Positions 1-8,737 of a stretch of 64,000 bases of DNA are shown one piece after another. The notes beneath the pieces are model-generated. The model made no database searches. It worked only from the letters and a program-made list of their open reading frames with translations, and was not told where the DNA came from. Position 1 is the stretch's first letter, and every line of letters begins with the position of its first letter. The stretch covers positions 124,001-188,000 of the forward strand of contig NZ_JAGETZ010000013.1 in NCBI RefSeq assembly GCF_017571495.1, in the 5' to 3' direction. The position numbers and the translations under genes are program-made. This stretch comes from Hymenobacter negativus. GTDB lineage: Bacteria > Bacteroidota > Bacteroidia > Cytophagales > Hymenobacteraceae.

Positions 1-735
1 CTGGTCGGGGTGGGGCAGGTCGGCGGTGAATTCGACGGTGGTGTTGTCGCGCAGGCGCAGCTTTTCGAGCCCGATGTAGTTGGCTAGGTATTCGGCCTCG
101 GTGCCCACGGTCACGGTGCTTTGGCGCGAGCTGTCGAGCTGGTAGCGCATCAGGCCGGCCAACTGGAGCAGGGCCTCAGGCATCTGGTCGGGTGCGGCCA
201 GGCTCAGACCATACAGGTTGTTGAGAGTATTGAAGAGGAAGTGCTGGTTCACCTGCGCTTTGAGGAGGCTGAGCTCGGTTTCGAGCTGCAGGGCCCGCAG
301 CTGCTGCATCTGGAAGTGGCTCACAATGCCGCGGCGCACGTAGCGTGCAACGGTGGACAAGCTCACCGCGAGCAAGATGTTGCCCACTGCGTGCCCGTAC
401 AAATAGGCTGTGGAACTGGTCTGGCCATGCGGGTCAATTACCTTGATTTGGACCACTTCGTCGAAGAGGTTGAGCAACGCCCCGCCTGCCAGCAGCGTGG
501 CCACCGTAGCCAGCGCATAGAGCGCGTAGCGTCGACGCTCCATGAGGTGGGTGAGGAGCCAGAAGTGGGTATAAATGGTGAGCGCCGCCACCATTAGGAG
601 TACCGCCGACGAACGCAACCCTTCCTCGGCGTGCGCAGGGTCGCGCCAGATTATCAGGCTGATGTTGGCGACTACCAGCAGCCACGCTATTCCGTGCCGA
701 ATAACCCGCCGCCCCAATAAAGTTGAAAGAGTCAT
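1..735 (-). CDS. LytS-type sensor histidine kinase, C-terminus cut by window edge
   Basis: Membrane sensor kinase of the His_kinase (LytS/YehU) type that would pass phosphate to a LytTR response regulator. 245 residues are visible from the ATG at 735 and the frame is still open at base 1, so the catalytic ATPase end lies outside the window. The first 130 residues hold about four hydrophobic segments. Next comes a short coiled region and the phospho-acceptor motif QVNQHFLFNTLNNLYGL around residue 163, which is diagnostic of this family. The gene is divergent from the next one across a 213-bp gap. Its partner regulator is probably just outside the window. The stimulus cannot be read from the sequence. 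Confidence 0.9.
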   Translation of the reverse strand, partial: MTLSTLLGRRVIRHGIAWLLVVANISLIIWRDPAHAEEGLRSSAVLLMVAALTIYTHFWLLTHLMERRRYALYALATVATLLAGGALLNLFDEVVQIKVIDPHGQTSSTAYLYGHAVGNILLAVSLSTVARYVRRGIVSHFQMQQLRALQLETELSLLKAQVNQHFLFNTLNNLYGLSLAAPDQMPEALLQLAGLMRYQLDSSRQSTVTVGTEAEYLANYIGLEKLRLRDNTTVEFTADLPHPDQ

Positions 736-948
736 GCCGCAAAGCTACTGGTCCCGCCCAGGCGCTGTCAAAGCAAGATGACGAACACCGAATAAGCGTG
801 ACGAATGCCGGTTTTTGCGGACGAACGGGACTCATCCGGCAGGAGCGGGTGGTGGTCACGGCCGGCCGGCAGTTGGTCATTTTGCCCGGTGCTTGGTGGC
901 GGGGACCTTTCATCTTTGAGCCATCAAGTCACCCAATCAGCCCACCGT

Positions 949-1806
949 ATGCCACTGCCCCGCCTGCTTACCGCCTTTTTCTGCTCTTTCTTTAGCGCCG
1001 GGCTGCTGCCCGCTGTGGTGGCCGCCCAGGCCACGGCCCTCACCGGGCAGGTACTCGACCAGGCCACCCAGACTCCGGTGGCTTACGCCAGCATTGGCGT
1101 GCTGCACCGGCCGGCCGGTACCGTGGCCGATGCCCAGGGCCGTTTCACCTTTGATGTGCCCGCCGCCTACGACCAGGATTCGTTGCGGCTGGCCCTGCTG
1201 GGCTACGCGCCGCTCACGGTACAGGTGGCCGATTTCCGCCGGCAGCTAACCCAAGCGGGCGGCCGGGTGCTGCTGCGGGCCGCGCCCACGCCGCTGGCCG
1301 AAGTGCTGGTGCGGCCCGGTACTGCCACGCGGCGCGTCATCGGCAATTCGACCGTGTCCAATACCATTTCGGGTGGCTTTAAAATGAACCGGCTGGGCAG
1401 CCAGCTGGCCCAGGGCCTGCACCTGCGGCGGCCCGCTACGCTGGAGGAGGTGTCGTTCCACGTAGCCGAATGCACCTACGACAGCCTGTTCTACCGCGTC
1501 AATGTCTATCAGGTCGTAAACGACGTGCCCACGGCCAGCCTGCTGCCCGAGCCCGTTTACGTGCGGGTGCGCAAAGGCGAAACCAAAACACGCTTCGTGG
1601 CCGACCTGCGCCGTTTCCACCTCACCGTGCAGGGCGACATAGCCGTGGGCCTCGAAATGGTAAAGGGGCTGGGCCCCGGCGAGCTGCGCCTCAGCATGAG
1701 CTTGCTGAAAGGCCCCATCTACATTGCCAACCAAAGCGCCGCCGATTGGGAAAAGATGCGCGGCTTCGGCCTAGGCATCGACGCCACGGTGGCCGAATAC
1801 CGCTAA
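949..1806 (+). CDS. Secreted protein with carboxypeptidase-regulatory-like domain
   Basis: 285-residue exported protein. The start at 949 is preferred over the in-frame ATG at 805 because it gives a clean signal peptide (hydrophobic residues 5-26, ending at an Ala-Gln cleavage site). Residues 30-110 form a CarboxypepD_reg-like beta-sandwich, seen in the pattern GQVLDQATQTPVAYASI and a later AQGRF motif. This domain is common in Bacteroidetes outer-membrane and surface proteins. The remaining 175 residues resemble the uncharacterised C-terminal halves of such proteins and show no catalytic motif. It probably acts in the cell envelope. It is transcribed away from the sensor kinase gene; no operon partner is evident, since the ABC gene starts 126 bp later. 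Confidence 0.75.
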   Translation: MPLPRLLTAFFCSFFSAGLLPAVVAAQATALTGQVLDQATQTPVAYASIGVLHRPAGTVADAQGRFTFDVPAAYDQDSLRLALLGYAPLTVQVADFRRQLTQAGGRVLLRAAPTPLAEVLVRPGTATRRVIGNSTVSNTISGGFKMNRLGSQLAQGLHLRRPATLEEVSFHVAECTYDSLFYRVNVYQVVNDVPTASLLPEPVYVRVRKGETKTRFVADLRRFHLTVQGDIAVGLEMVKGLGPGELRLSMSLLKGPIYIANQSAADWEKMRGFGLGIDATVAEYR

Positions 1807-1932
1807 AGAGCACCCGGCAGGCAACTCCGGCCGCATTTTCAGCATCCGTCAAAGCAATAGGCTGTAACACTGGCTATCTTCCCCCGATTCAATCAATCCT
1901 AACTCATACGTCATCACCTTTTTTCTGCATCA

Positions 1933-2835
1933 ATGGCCCTTTCCATCACCAATCTCTCCAAGACCTACCCCAACGGGACGCAGGCCCTCAAAAACGTCAG
2001 CCTCGAAATCCCGAACGGCATGTTCGGCCTGCTGGGCCCCAACGGCGCCGGCAAGTCCAGCCTGATGCGCACCATTGCCACCCTGCAGGATGCCGACACC
2101 GGTTCCATCAGCCTCGATGGCATCGATGTGCTGCGCGATAAAGAGGCCGTGCGCCGCGTACTGGGCTACTTGCCTCAAGAGTTCGGTGTGTACCCCAGCG
2201 TGAGCGCCGAGGATTTGCTCGACCATTTCGCCACCCTCAAAGGCATCGCCAATGGCAAGGAGCGCAAAGAAATGGTGGCCGCCCTGCTGCACCAGACCAA
2301 CCTCTACGACGTGCGCAAAAAGTACGTGGGCGGCTACTCCGGCGGCATGAAGCAGCGCTTCGGCATTGCCCAGGCCCTGCTCGGCAACCCGCGCCTCATC
2401 ATCGTGGACGAGCCCACCGCCGGCCTCGACCCCGCCGAGCGCAACCGCTTCCACAACCTGCTGAGTGAGATTGGCGAAAACCTGGTGGTCATCCTCAGCA
2501 CCCACATTGTGAGCGACGTGGCCGACCTCTGCCGCCACATGGCCATCATCAACAAGGGCGAAGTGCTGCTCACCGGCGACCCGCTCACGGTGATGAACAA
2601 CCTGAAAGGGAAAATCTGGCGCAAGCTGATTGAGAAAACCGAACTGCCCGCACTGCAAGCCAGCCAGCAAGTCATCAGCTCGCGCCTGTTCGCGGGCAAA
2701 ACCGTGGTGCACGTGCTGGCCGACTCAGCGCCGGACAGTGGGTTTGAAATCGTGAATCCGGACTTGGAGGACGTGTATTTCTCGGAAATCAGAAACTACG
2801 AAGTGCGGAGTAAGGGTGGGGCGGTAATGGCCTAG
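1933..2835 (+). CDS. ABC transporter ATP-binding protein
   Basis: 300-residue ABC ATPase of the ABC-2 (multidrug/Nod/CcmA-like) exporter type. Walker A is GPNGAGKSS at residues 35-43, the Q-loop follows near residue 82 (YLPQEFG), the signature is YSGGMKQR, and Walker B is LIIVDEPTAGLD. The H-loop is STHIVSD. The C-terminal 80 residues are the usual extension of this class. It lies 162 bp upstream of a permease-peptidase fusion on the same strand, its obvious membrane partner. Together they would form an exporter or membrane-remodelling ABC system whose substrate is unknown. Confidence 0.93.
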   Translation: MALSITNLSKTYPNGTQALKNVSLEIPNGMFGLLGPNGAGKSSLMRTIATLQDADTGSISLDGIDVLRDKEAVRRVLGYLPQEFGVYPSVSAEDLLDHFATLKGIANGKERKEMVAALLHQTNLYDVRKKYVGGYSGGMKQRFGIAQALLGNPRLIIVDEPTAGLDPAERNRFHNLLSEIGENLVVILSTHIVSDVADLCRHMAIINKGEVLLTGDPLTVMNNLKGKIWRKLIEKTELPALQASQQVISSRLFAGKTVVHVLADSAPDSGFEIVNPDLEDVYFSEIRNYEVRSKGGAVMA

Positions 2836-2862
2836 CAGCCCCCACCGCCAGCTCCTGAAACA

Positions 2863-2966
2863 GTCATGCAGCACGCAGCGAAGCAGCTTGCGTGCAGCAG
2901 TAACTAAAACGGCTGAACGATTGAATTGCTGCCACAAGCGAGACACTTCGTTTCGTGCTGCATGAC
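2863..2966. repeat. Imperfect palindromic repeat between ABC genes
   Basis: Two 13-bp perfect inverted arms (GTCATGCAGCACG at 2863-2875 and its complement at 2954-2966) flank a centre in which further weaker pairing (CGAAG, GCTTG) can be seen. The arm resembles the GTCATCCTGAGCG...AGCGAAG repeats at 18639 and 39846, so it may be a diverged member of that palindromic family. It sits in the ABC ATPase-permease gap and could form a long stem in the shared mRNA. Confidence 0.6.
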
Positions 2967-2997
2967 AGCTTTTACTCACCTCCCAACTGTCATTCCG

Positions 2998-5900
2998 ATG
3001 TTCCTTCCCATACTTCTTTTTGAACTCAAATACCGCCTGCGGCGGCCCGCTACCTGGATTTATTTCCTGCTGCTATTCCTCATGGCCTTTTTGCTGGTGA
3101 CGGCGGCCGGTGGGGGCTTCGGCACGGGTGTGAATGTTTCGCTGGGCGGCGACGGGCAGACGGTGAAAATCAACGCCCCGTTTTCGGTCAACATCATCAC
3201 TACGCTCTTGAGCGTGTTTGGCGTCATCATCGCCTCCTCGCTGATGGGCAACCCCGTGTACCGCGACTTTGAATACCGCACGCATTCGCTGTTTTACACC
3301 ACGCCCATTAGCAAGTTCGGCTATCTGGCTGGGCGGTTTTTCGGCTCTTACCTGGTTGCCGTGCTGGTATTTAGCGGCATTGGCATAGGGGCGGCCGTGG
3401 CTGGCGTAATGCCCTGGGTAGAGGCCGACCGGTTTCTGGCCAGCGCCCCGGCCGGTACCTACGTGTGGCCTTACGTGGTGATGGTGCTGCCCAACCTGCT
3501 GTTTGCGGGCGCCATCTTCTTCACCGGAGCCACGCTTTCGCGCAACATCCTGAGCACCTACATCGGCTCAGTGCTGCTGCTGGTGGTGTATTTGATATCT
3601 ACTGCCTATCTCAGCGACCTCAAGAACGAGCATCTGGTAGCGGCCCTCGACGCCTTTGGCCTCTCCGCCCTTGATTTCACGATGCGCTACTGGACGCCAG
3701 CCGAGAAAAACCACCTGCTGCTGCCGCTCTCCAGCTACGTGCTCCTAAACCGCGCCGTTTGGCTGGCCTTCGGACTGGCGCTGCTGGGTCTGTGCTACGC
3801 CCGCTTCCGGTTCTCGGTTTTCGCCTCTGAAAAGCCGGACAAGAAGTCGCGCCGTGCTGCCCTGGCCGTCGAAGCCGACGCCGACGCAGCAGTGGCCCAA
3901 CCGGGTGGCCTGCGCCTGCCGCGCGTATCGCAGGTGTTCTCGGGTGGCATGAGCCTGCGCCAGTGGTGGAGCCTGACCAAGCTGGAATTCCGGGGCATTG
4001 TGCGCAGCCGCTACTTCGTGGCCATTGCGGGCGCGGGCGTTATCCTGCTGCTGGCTACGTCGTCGCAGGTCGGTAAGACGTTTGATACGTCCACGTTCCC
4101 GGTTACCTACGAGGTGCTGGAATCCATTACCGGCTCCTTTTTTCTGTTCTTCCTGGCCATCATCATCTTCTACGGCGGCGAGCTGGTGTGGCGCGAGCGC
4201 GAAGCCGGTGTGGCCCAGATTGCCGATGCCGTGCCGGTCCCCAGCTGGGTGCCCTTCCTGAGCAAGCTGGCCGCGCTGGGCCTGGTGCAAGTGGTGCTGC
4301 TGGCCGTGGTGATGGTGTGTGGCCTACTCATCCAGACTTTCAAAGGCTATTTCCACTACGAAATCGGCCTCTACCTGCAGGCACTGTTCCTGTACGAGTT
4401 GCCCATGCTGCTGCTGCTCTGCGTGCTGAGCATGGTGACGCAGGTGGTGCTCAATAATAAGTACCTGGGCTTTGCCGTGATGGTGGTGTACTACGTGGCC
4501 AACATTTTTCGGAGCCAGATTGGGCTGGGGCACCGGCTGCTGGGCTATGGTGGTTCGCCTTCGCCTGGGCGTTATTCTGATATGAATGGCTATGCCCACT
4601 TCCTGCCGGCCTTTTGGTGGACCAAGCTGCTGTGGTCTGGGGTAGCGCTGCTGCTGGTGCTGCTGGCCACTTTGCTCTGGGTGCGCGGCACCGATACCAC
4701 CGCCCGCCTGGCCGAAGCCCGTCGCCGCTGGAGCACCGGCAGCAGCGCCGCCCTCGTGCTAGGGCTGCTCGTGAGCCTGGGCGCAGGCTACTACATCTTC
4801 TACAACACCAACGTGTTGAATAAATACCTGACGCCCAAAGAAGGCGAAAAGCGCCAGGTAGCCTACGAGAAACAGTACCGCCGCCTCAAGGACGTGGCCC
4901 AGCCCCGCATCACAGCAGTGGATATGAACACGGAAATTTTCCCCAGCACCCGCGCCGTGCGTTTCCGCGGGCAGTTCACGCTGGTGAATAAGCACGCCCG
5001 CGCCCTCGATACGGTCATCGTCAGCATTCCCGTGGAGCAGCATCCCCGCGTGCTGGCGCTGAACCTGGGCAAGGCTGGCCAAGCCACGTTGGCCCTGAGC
5101 GATACCACCTACGGCGTGCGTCTCTACCGCCTGGCTCAACCGCTGGCCCCCGGCGACTCGCTGGCCCTGAGCATGGACATCTTCTACCAGGAGCGCGGCT
5201 TCCCCAACTCGGGCTCAAATACCGACATTGTGTACAACGGTACCTTCATCAACAGCGGCTACCTGCCCAGCCTGGGCTACCGCGAAGACGCCGAGTTGAG
5301 CGGCGACCAGGACCGCAAAAACTACGGCCTGAAGCCCAAGCCCCGCATGGCCAACGTGAACAACCTCAAGGCCCGCCAAAATACCTACATCAGCCAGGAT
5401 GCCGACTGGATTCGCTTCCGCACCACCGTCAGCACCGAGGCCGACCAGACGGCCATTGCTCCCGGTTACCTGCAAAAGGAATGGGTGAAGGGCGGCCGCC
5501 GCTACTTCACCTACGTGATGGACCGGCCCATGCTCAACTTCTACACCTTCCTTTCGGCCCGCTACAAAGAGCATAAAGCCCAGTGGGTCGATTCGGCTGG
5601 CCACCGCACTATTCCCATCACCATCTACTACCAGCCTGGCCACGAGTACAACCTCCAGCGCATGACCGAGGGTGCCCAGGATGCCCTAGCTTACTGCTCC
5701 CGCAACTTCTCGCCCTACCAGCACCGCCAGTTGCGCATCCTAGAGTTTCCGCGCTACCAATCCTTCGCTCAGAGCTTTGCCAACACGGTGCCCTTCTCCG
5801 AGGCCATCGGCTTCATTGCCAACGTGAACGATAAAGACCCTGAAGACCTGAACTATCCCTACTACGTGACGGCCCACGAGGTGGCGCACCAGTGGTGGGC

Positions 5901-6654
5901 CCACCAGGTTATCGGCGGCAACGTGCAGGGCAGCACGCTCATGGCCGAAGCCATGGCCGAATACTCCGCCCTGATGGTGCTGCGCCACCACAACGGTCCC
6001 ACCGCCATGAAACGCTTCCTCAAATTTGATATGAACCGCTACCTGCAAGGGCGCGCCTTCGAGCAGAAGAAAGAAGTGCCGCTGGCGCTGGTCGAAAACC
6101 AGCAGTACATCCACTATGCCAAGGGCTCGGTGGTGATGTATGGTCTGCAGGATGCCATGGGCGAGGCCACTCTCAACGCGGCCCTAAAGCAGTATGTGGC
6201 CGCCGTGGCCTACCAGCAGCCGCCTTATACCAACTCCCCGGAGTTCATCGGCTACCTGCGCCGCGCTGCCCCCGACTCGCTGCAGTCCTACATCACCGAC
6301 CAGTTCGAGCGCATCACCCTGTATGACAACCGCGTGACCGCCGCCACAAGCAAGAAACTGCCCGACGGCCGATATCAGGTTGATTTCACGGTGAAGTCGG
6401 CCAAGTTCTACGCTGATAGTCTGGGCAATCAAAAGCCAACCGACCAAACGCATGATGCCCTGCCCGTGGCCATTTTCCCTGAAATTGGCCCGGACAAGAA
6501 GCCCGTGCCGCCGCTGTTATTCCAGAAGCGCCACCTGCGCACTGGGAATAACACGCTACGTTTCGTGGTGGCTAAAAAGCCCGCCTCTGTGGCCGTGGAC
6601 CCCTACAACATGATAATCGACCGCCAACTCGACGACAACACCAAAGACTTGTAA
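2998..6654 (+). CDS. ABC-2 permease fused to M1-family aminopeptidase
   Basis: 1218-residue membrane protein. Residues 1-620 carry two sets of about six hydrophobic helices, as in ABC-2 permeases, joined by a charged linker near residue 285. The C-terminal half is extracytoplasmic and holds an M1 gluzincin: HEVAH at residues 960-964 with the third zinc ligand Glu 19 residues later in MAEAMAEYSAL. This permease/M1 fusion is a known Bacteroidetes architecture. The start at 2998 is preferred to ATGs at 2926 and 2962 because it gives the usual short N-terminus before the first helix and lies outside the upstream palindrome. It pairs with the ATPase encoded just before it. Substrate is unknown; peptide processing coupled to transport is an inference. 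Confidence 0.88.
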   Translation: MFLPILLFELKYRLRRPATWIYFLLLFLMAFLLVTAAGGGFGTGVNVSLGGDGQTVKINAPFSVNIITTLLSVFGVIIASSLMGNPVYRDFEYRTHSLFYTTPISKFGYLAGRFFGSYLVAVLVFSGIGIGAAVAGVMPWVEADRFLASAPAGTYVWPYVVMVLPNLLFAGAIFFTGATLSRNILSTYIGSVLLLVVYLISTAYLSDLKNEHLVAALDAFGLSALDFTMRYWTPAEKNHLLLPLSSYVLLNRAVWLAFGLALLGLCYARFRFSVFASEKPDKKSRRAALAVEADADAAVAQPGGLRLPRVSQVFSGGMSLRQWWSLTKLEFRGIVRSRYFVAIAGAGVILLLATSSQVGKTFDTSTFPVTYEVLESITGSFFLFFLAIIIFYGGELVWREREAGVAQIADAVPVPSWVPFLSKLAALGLVQVVLLAVVMVCGLLIQTFKGYFHYEIGLYLQALFLYELPMLLLLCVLSMVTQVVLNNKYLGFAVMVVYYVANIFRSQIGLGHRLLGYGGSPSPGRYSDMNGYAHFLPAFWWTKLLWSGVALLLVLLATLLWVRGTDTTARLAEARRRWSTGSSAALVLGLLVSLGAGYYIFYNTNVLNKYLTPKEGEKRQVAYEKQYRRLKDVAQPRITAVDMNTEIFPSTRAVRFRGQFTLVNKHARALDTVIVSIPVEQHPRVLALNLGKAGQATLALSDTTYGVRLYRLAQPLAPGDSLALSMDIFYQERGFPNSGSNTDIVYNGTFINSGYLPSLGYREDAELSGDQDRKNYGLKPKPRMANVNNLKARQNTYISQDADWIRFRTTVSTEADQTAIAPGYLQKEWVKGGRRYFTYVMDRPMLNFYTFLSARYKEHKAQWVDSAGHRTIPITIYYQPGHEYNLQRMTEGAQDALAYCSRNFSPYQHRQLRILEFPRYQSFAQSFANTVPFSEAIGFIANVNDKDPEDLNYPYYVTAHEVAHQWWAHQVIGGNVQGSTLMAEAMAEYSALMVLRHHNGPTAMKRFLKFDMNRYLQGRAFEQKKEVPLALVENQQYIHYAKGSVVMYGLQDAMGEATLNAALKQYVAAVAYQQPPYTNSPEFIGYLRRAAPDSLQSYITDQFERITLYDNRVTAATSKKLPDGRYQVDFTVKSAKFYADSLGNQKPTDQTHDALPVAIFPEIGPDKKPVPPLLFQKRHLRTGNNTLRFVVAKKPASVAVDPYNMIIDRQLDDNTKDL

Positions 6655-6676
6655 AATGCCCGGATAAATCGCACTG

Positions 6677-6709
6677 AAAAAGCCCCGACCAAGTTGGCCG
6701 GGGCTTTTT
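6677..6709. terminator. Bidirectional intrinsic terminator
   Basis: Stem AAAAAGCCCCG with inner CCAA/TTGG pairing and a matching CGGGGCTTTTT arm, so T-runs follow on both strands. It lies 22 bp after the permease-peptidase stop codon. Confidence 0.9.
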
Positions 6710-6896
6710 GCTTAGATATGGACAAGGCTGAATGGCTTTTGTGAAGCTGCTTCCACTTGCGCCTGGATTGCTTCCGGGTAGTCTCAACACCATGCGTGAG
6801 CGGCTGCTGGCACGTCACCAGCATGATGTGCGGGGATTGCTCAGGCGCACTATGGGTTCGTCGGCCGCGGCGTTGAGGGTGATGGCCTCAGAGTAC

Positions 6897-6930
6897 GAAA
6901 AAACCCTGACCTCAAAGGCCAGGGTTTCTT
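6897..6930 (-). terminator. Intrinsic terminator, mainly minus strand
   Basis: Arms AAACCCTG and CAGGGTTT around a short loop. Read on the minus strand the hairpin is followed by six T residues, which suits the end of the gene at 7014-7418, about 85 bp upstream on that strand. Confidence 0.75.
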
Positions 6931-7013
6931 CAGTGAAAGAAAGAGCAGAGGTTAAGGTGAGTTGTTTACAGAGCTGGTAAAGCGGATGGATAGGAGAGTG
7001 TTTTGCTGAAGAG

Positions 7014-7418
7014 CTAATTGACTGCCGGCATCTTGCTGCGCAGTAAATACACCGAGCCCAGGGCCTGTACCGAAGCCAGCCGCACGGTTTCATCCTGCAG
7101 GCCACCAAAGCCGCAGGTCAGCTCCACCGTTTTGGTGTCGGCAGGCACGCGCAACTCAAATTCGCCTTCGGCATTGGTTACCACCACGGTTTTGGTGCCG
7201 CGCAGCCACACGGTAGCGCCGGGCAACGCGCCTTCTTTGCCCTGCACCACGCCATGAAGCACTTTGGTAGCAACGGACTTAATGCCATCTTCCGGGTCAG
7301 CGCTTTCGGTTGCTTCCGGCCTGGGTGCTACGTTGGTATAGGCATATTGGGCGTGGCTCGGCAACGCGTCGAAGAGAAGGACGAAAGCGGCTAGAGCAGT
7401 GGCGAAGCGAGGGGTCAT
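7014..7418 (-). CDS. Small secreted carboxypeptidase-regulatory-like protein
   Basis: 134-residue exported protein. The signal peptide begins MTPRFATALAAFVLL and ends at an Ala-Gln site. After a 40-residue spacer the rest is one CarboxypepD_reg-like beta-sandwich (HGVVQGKEGALPGATVWLRG, then NAEGEFELRVP). An ATG at 7448 in the same frame would add ten residues, but a good promoter at 7459-7490 would place transcription start near 7452, only a few bases before that codon. The ATG at 7418 is therefore preferred and leaves a leader of about 34 nt. It stands alone between two terminators. A role as a periplasmic or surface adaptor is likely but unproven. Confidence 0.75.
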   Translation of the reverse strand: MTPRFATALAAFVLLFDALPSHAQYAYTNVAPRPEATESADPEDGIKSVATKVLHGVVQGKEGALPGATVWLRGTKTVVVTNAEGEFELRVPADTKTVELTCGFGGLQDETVRLASVQALGSVYLLRSKMPAVN

Positions 7419-7458
7419 TGTAATTGTTTGCACTGAAGCAATTTTCATTTGGATGATA

Positions 7459-7490
7459 CAAACTTACTGCTGCAATTCAGCATTTTGCAA
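7459..7490 (-). promoter_or_regulatory. Bacteroidetes-type promoter (-33 TTG / -7 TAAGTTTG)
   Basis: On the minus strand TTG (7490-7488) is followed after 21 bases by TAAGTTTG (7466-7459), a full match to the TAnnTTTG -7 element known from Bacteroidetes. It serves the gene at 7014-7418 and helps choose its start. Confidence 0.7.
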
Positions 7491-7563
7491 GTATTATTCA
7501 AAATAAATTCACGTTTTTTCTATGATAAAGGCAATAATGCAATTTCGGTTTTAAATCCAAATT

Positions 7564-7608
7564 CCACGAAAAAGCCCTCGTATGTTTCATACGAGGGCTT
7601 TTTCGTGG
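7564..7608. terminator. Bidirectional terminator, 21-bp perfect stem
   Basis: Perfect 21-bp inverted arms with a TTT loop, containing AAAAAGCCC / GGGCTTTTT so both directions end in T-runs. It isolates the gene at 7014-7418 from the sdpI-like operon, which ends at 7673. Confidence 0.9.
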
Positions 7609-7672
7609 GGCAAAAGCAAAACGACCGGAATAAGCTACCGGAACCGATGCAACTAATGAGTTGGGCTATCTG

Positions 7673-8338
7673 CTATGCCATATTGCGCAGCCGCTCCTCT
7701 TGTTGAAAGACAGCGTAGGAATACGCATAGCAAAACGCAGCCGTTAACATAATCAACGTTATTATAATCAGCTGTATATGTGCAGGCGGAACGATGAGTC
7801 CTAATCCGGCAATTACCAGCCCCGAAATGCAGAAAACGATTCCGCCTACCCGGTGCGTGCGTCCCCACACCACGGGGTTTTCCAGCGTCCAAGGCGTGCG
7901 GATGCCCACAAAGTAATTGGGCTGCACCGTGGTAAGGTAGTTGCCCAAATAAGCAAAAAACAGTCCCACTAGCACCGTCAGTCCCCGGCCTCCACTACTA
8001 GCCGGATGCACGGCGACATACAAGCTATAGCAGGGCAACCCGCTCAGCATGAGCACCACTGCCAGGCGCAGTTTCTGGAAGTTAACGCTGTTGCCATCGA
8101 GGCGACGTTTAGGGTCGAGGCGAGGCAGAATGCCAAAGAACAGGGCCATGGCCAGTGGCACGCCCAGCGTGAGCAGCCACATGTTGGCGCGGGCGGTGTA
8201 GCCGTTGGCCTGCCCATCAGCGGCAAAGTGGGTGGGGACCTGCGCGGGCAGTTGGGGCCACAAGTAGGCTAAATACAGCGAAGGGGCCAGCACGACCACC
8301 AGCGTGAGCAAGTGCCAAGGCAACAGGTTCTTTTTCAT
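7673..8338 (-). CDS. SdpI-family (DUF1648) membrane protein
   Basis: 221-residue integral membrane protein with about six helices. The N-terminal third is a DUF1648 domain and the C-terminal half carries the SdpI signature GIRTPWTLENPVVWGRTH. In Bacillus subtilis SdpI is the immunity protein against the killing factor SdpC and can sequester the repressor SdpR. Here it is encoded 31 bp after an SdpR-like repressor in the same direction, matching the known regulator-first arrangement. The start at 8338 is chosen over 8410 because the longer frame would overlap the repressor gene and adds a polar leader. No SdpABC toxin genes are nearby, so immunity to a self-made toxin is not supported. A general envelope role is more likely. 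Confidence 0.88.
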   Translation of the reverse strand: MKKNLLPWHLLTLVVVLAPSLYLAYLWPQLPAQVPTHFAADGQANGYTARANMWLLTLGVPLAMALFFGILPRLDPKRRLDGNSVNFQKLRLAVVLMLSGLPCYSLYVAVHPASSGGRGLTVLVGLFFAYLGNYLTTVQPNYFVGIRTPWTLENPVVWGRTHRVGGIVFCISGLVIAGLGLIVPPAHIQLIIITLIMLTAAFCYAYSYAVFQQEERLRNMA

Positions 8339-8369
8339 GGGATGGAATGGGGAAAAGCGAAAAGGAAAC

Positions 8370-8624
8370 TTAGGATTTGAACTGGTATAGCCAGCCCAAT
8401 AGCTCATCAAAGACGGTCATATTCAGTGTGTAGACCACGAATTGGCCTTGCTTTTGGCTCGTAACAAGGTCGGCTTGGCGCAGCAGGTCGAGGTGGTGGC
8501 TGATGGTGGGCGCTGAAAACTGAAATTGCTCGGCAATGGCGCCGGCTGTGGCGGGCCCATTGCGTAGCCGCTCCAGAATAGCGCGCCGGGTGGGGTCGTT
8601 CAGAGCTTTGAAAAGCGCATTCAT
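8370..8624 (-). CDS. ArsR/SdpR-like autorepressor
   Basis: 84-residue winged-helix repressor of the ArsR/SdpR type. The pattern FKALNDPTRRAILERLR at the N-terminus, the recognition-helix region APTISHHLDLLRQADLV and the wing KQGQFVVYTLN are typical of the SdpR subgroup. It has no metal-binding cysteine pair, which also fits SdpR rather than metal-sensing ArsR. It is the first gene of a two-gene operon with the sdpI-like gene. A TTTAG-N8-CTAAA inverted repeat 15 bp upstream of its start is a likely operator, so it probably represses its own operon until SdpI titrates it at the membrane, as described for B. subtilis. Confidence 0.9.
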   Translation of the reverse strand: MNALFKALNDPTRRAILERLRNGPATAGAIAEQFQFSAPTISHHLDLLRQADLVTSQKQGQFVVYTLNMTVFDELLGWLYQFKS

Positions 8625-8639
8625 TCTGGCGGTTCAATG

Positions 8640-8657
8640 TTTAGGCAAATGTCTAAA
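8640..8657. promoter_or_regulatory. Candidate SdpR-type operator
   Basis: Inverted repeat TTTAG-N8-CTAAA directly upstream of the repressor gene start at 8624. Position and symmetry suit autorepression by a dimeric winged-helix protein; binding is inferred. Confidence 0.45.
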
Positions 8658-8669
8658 TAAAACTGGAAT

Positions 8670-8703
8670 AAAAAAGCGCGGCCCCTAGGAAAGGGACCGC
8701 GCT
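8670..8703 (-). terminator. Intrinsic terminator
   Basis: Stem AGCGCGG / CCGCGCT with inner CCC/GGG pairs, followed on the minus strand by six T residues. It ends the sigma factor operon 35 bp after the gene at 8738. Confidence 0.85.
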
Positions 8704-8737
8704 GATAAAATATATTCTAATAAGGATAGTGCGATAG

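Larger units (their letters stand above)
6655..7013. other. Gene-free stretch with two terminators
   Basis: No convincing coding region. It holds the two hairpins listed separately (6677-6709 and 6897-6930) between two converging genes. The short reading frames here lack any family resemblance. Confidence 0.6.
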
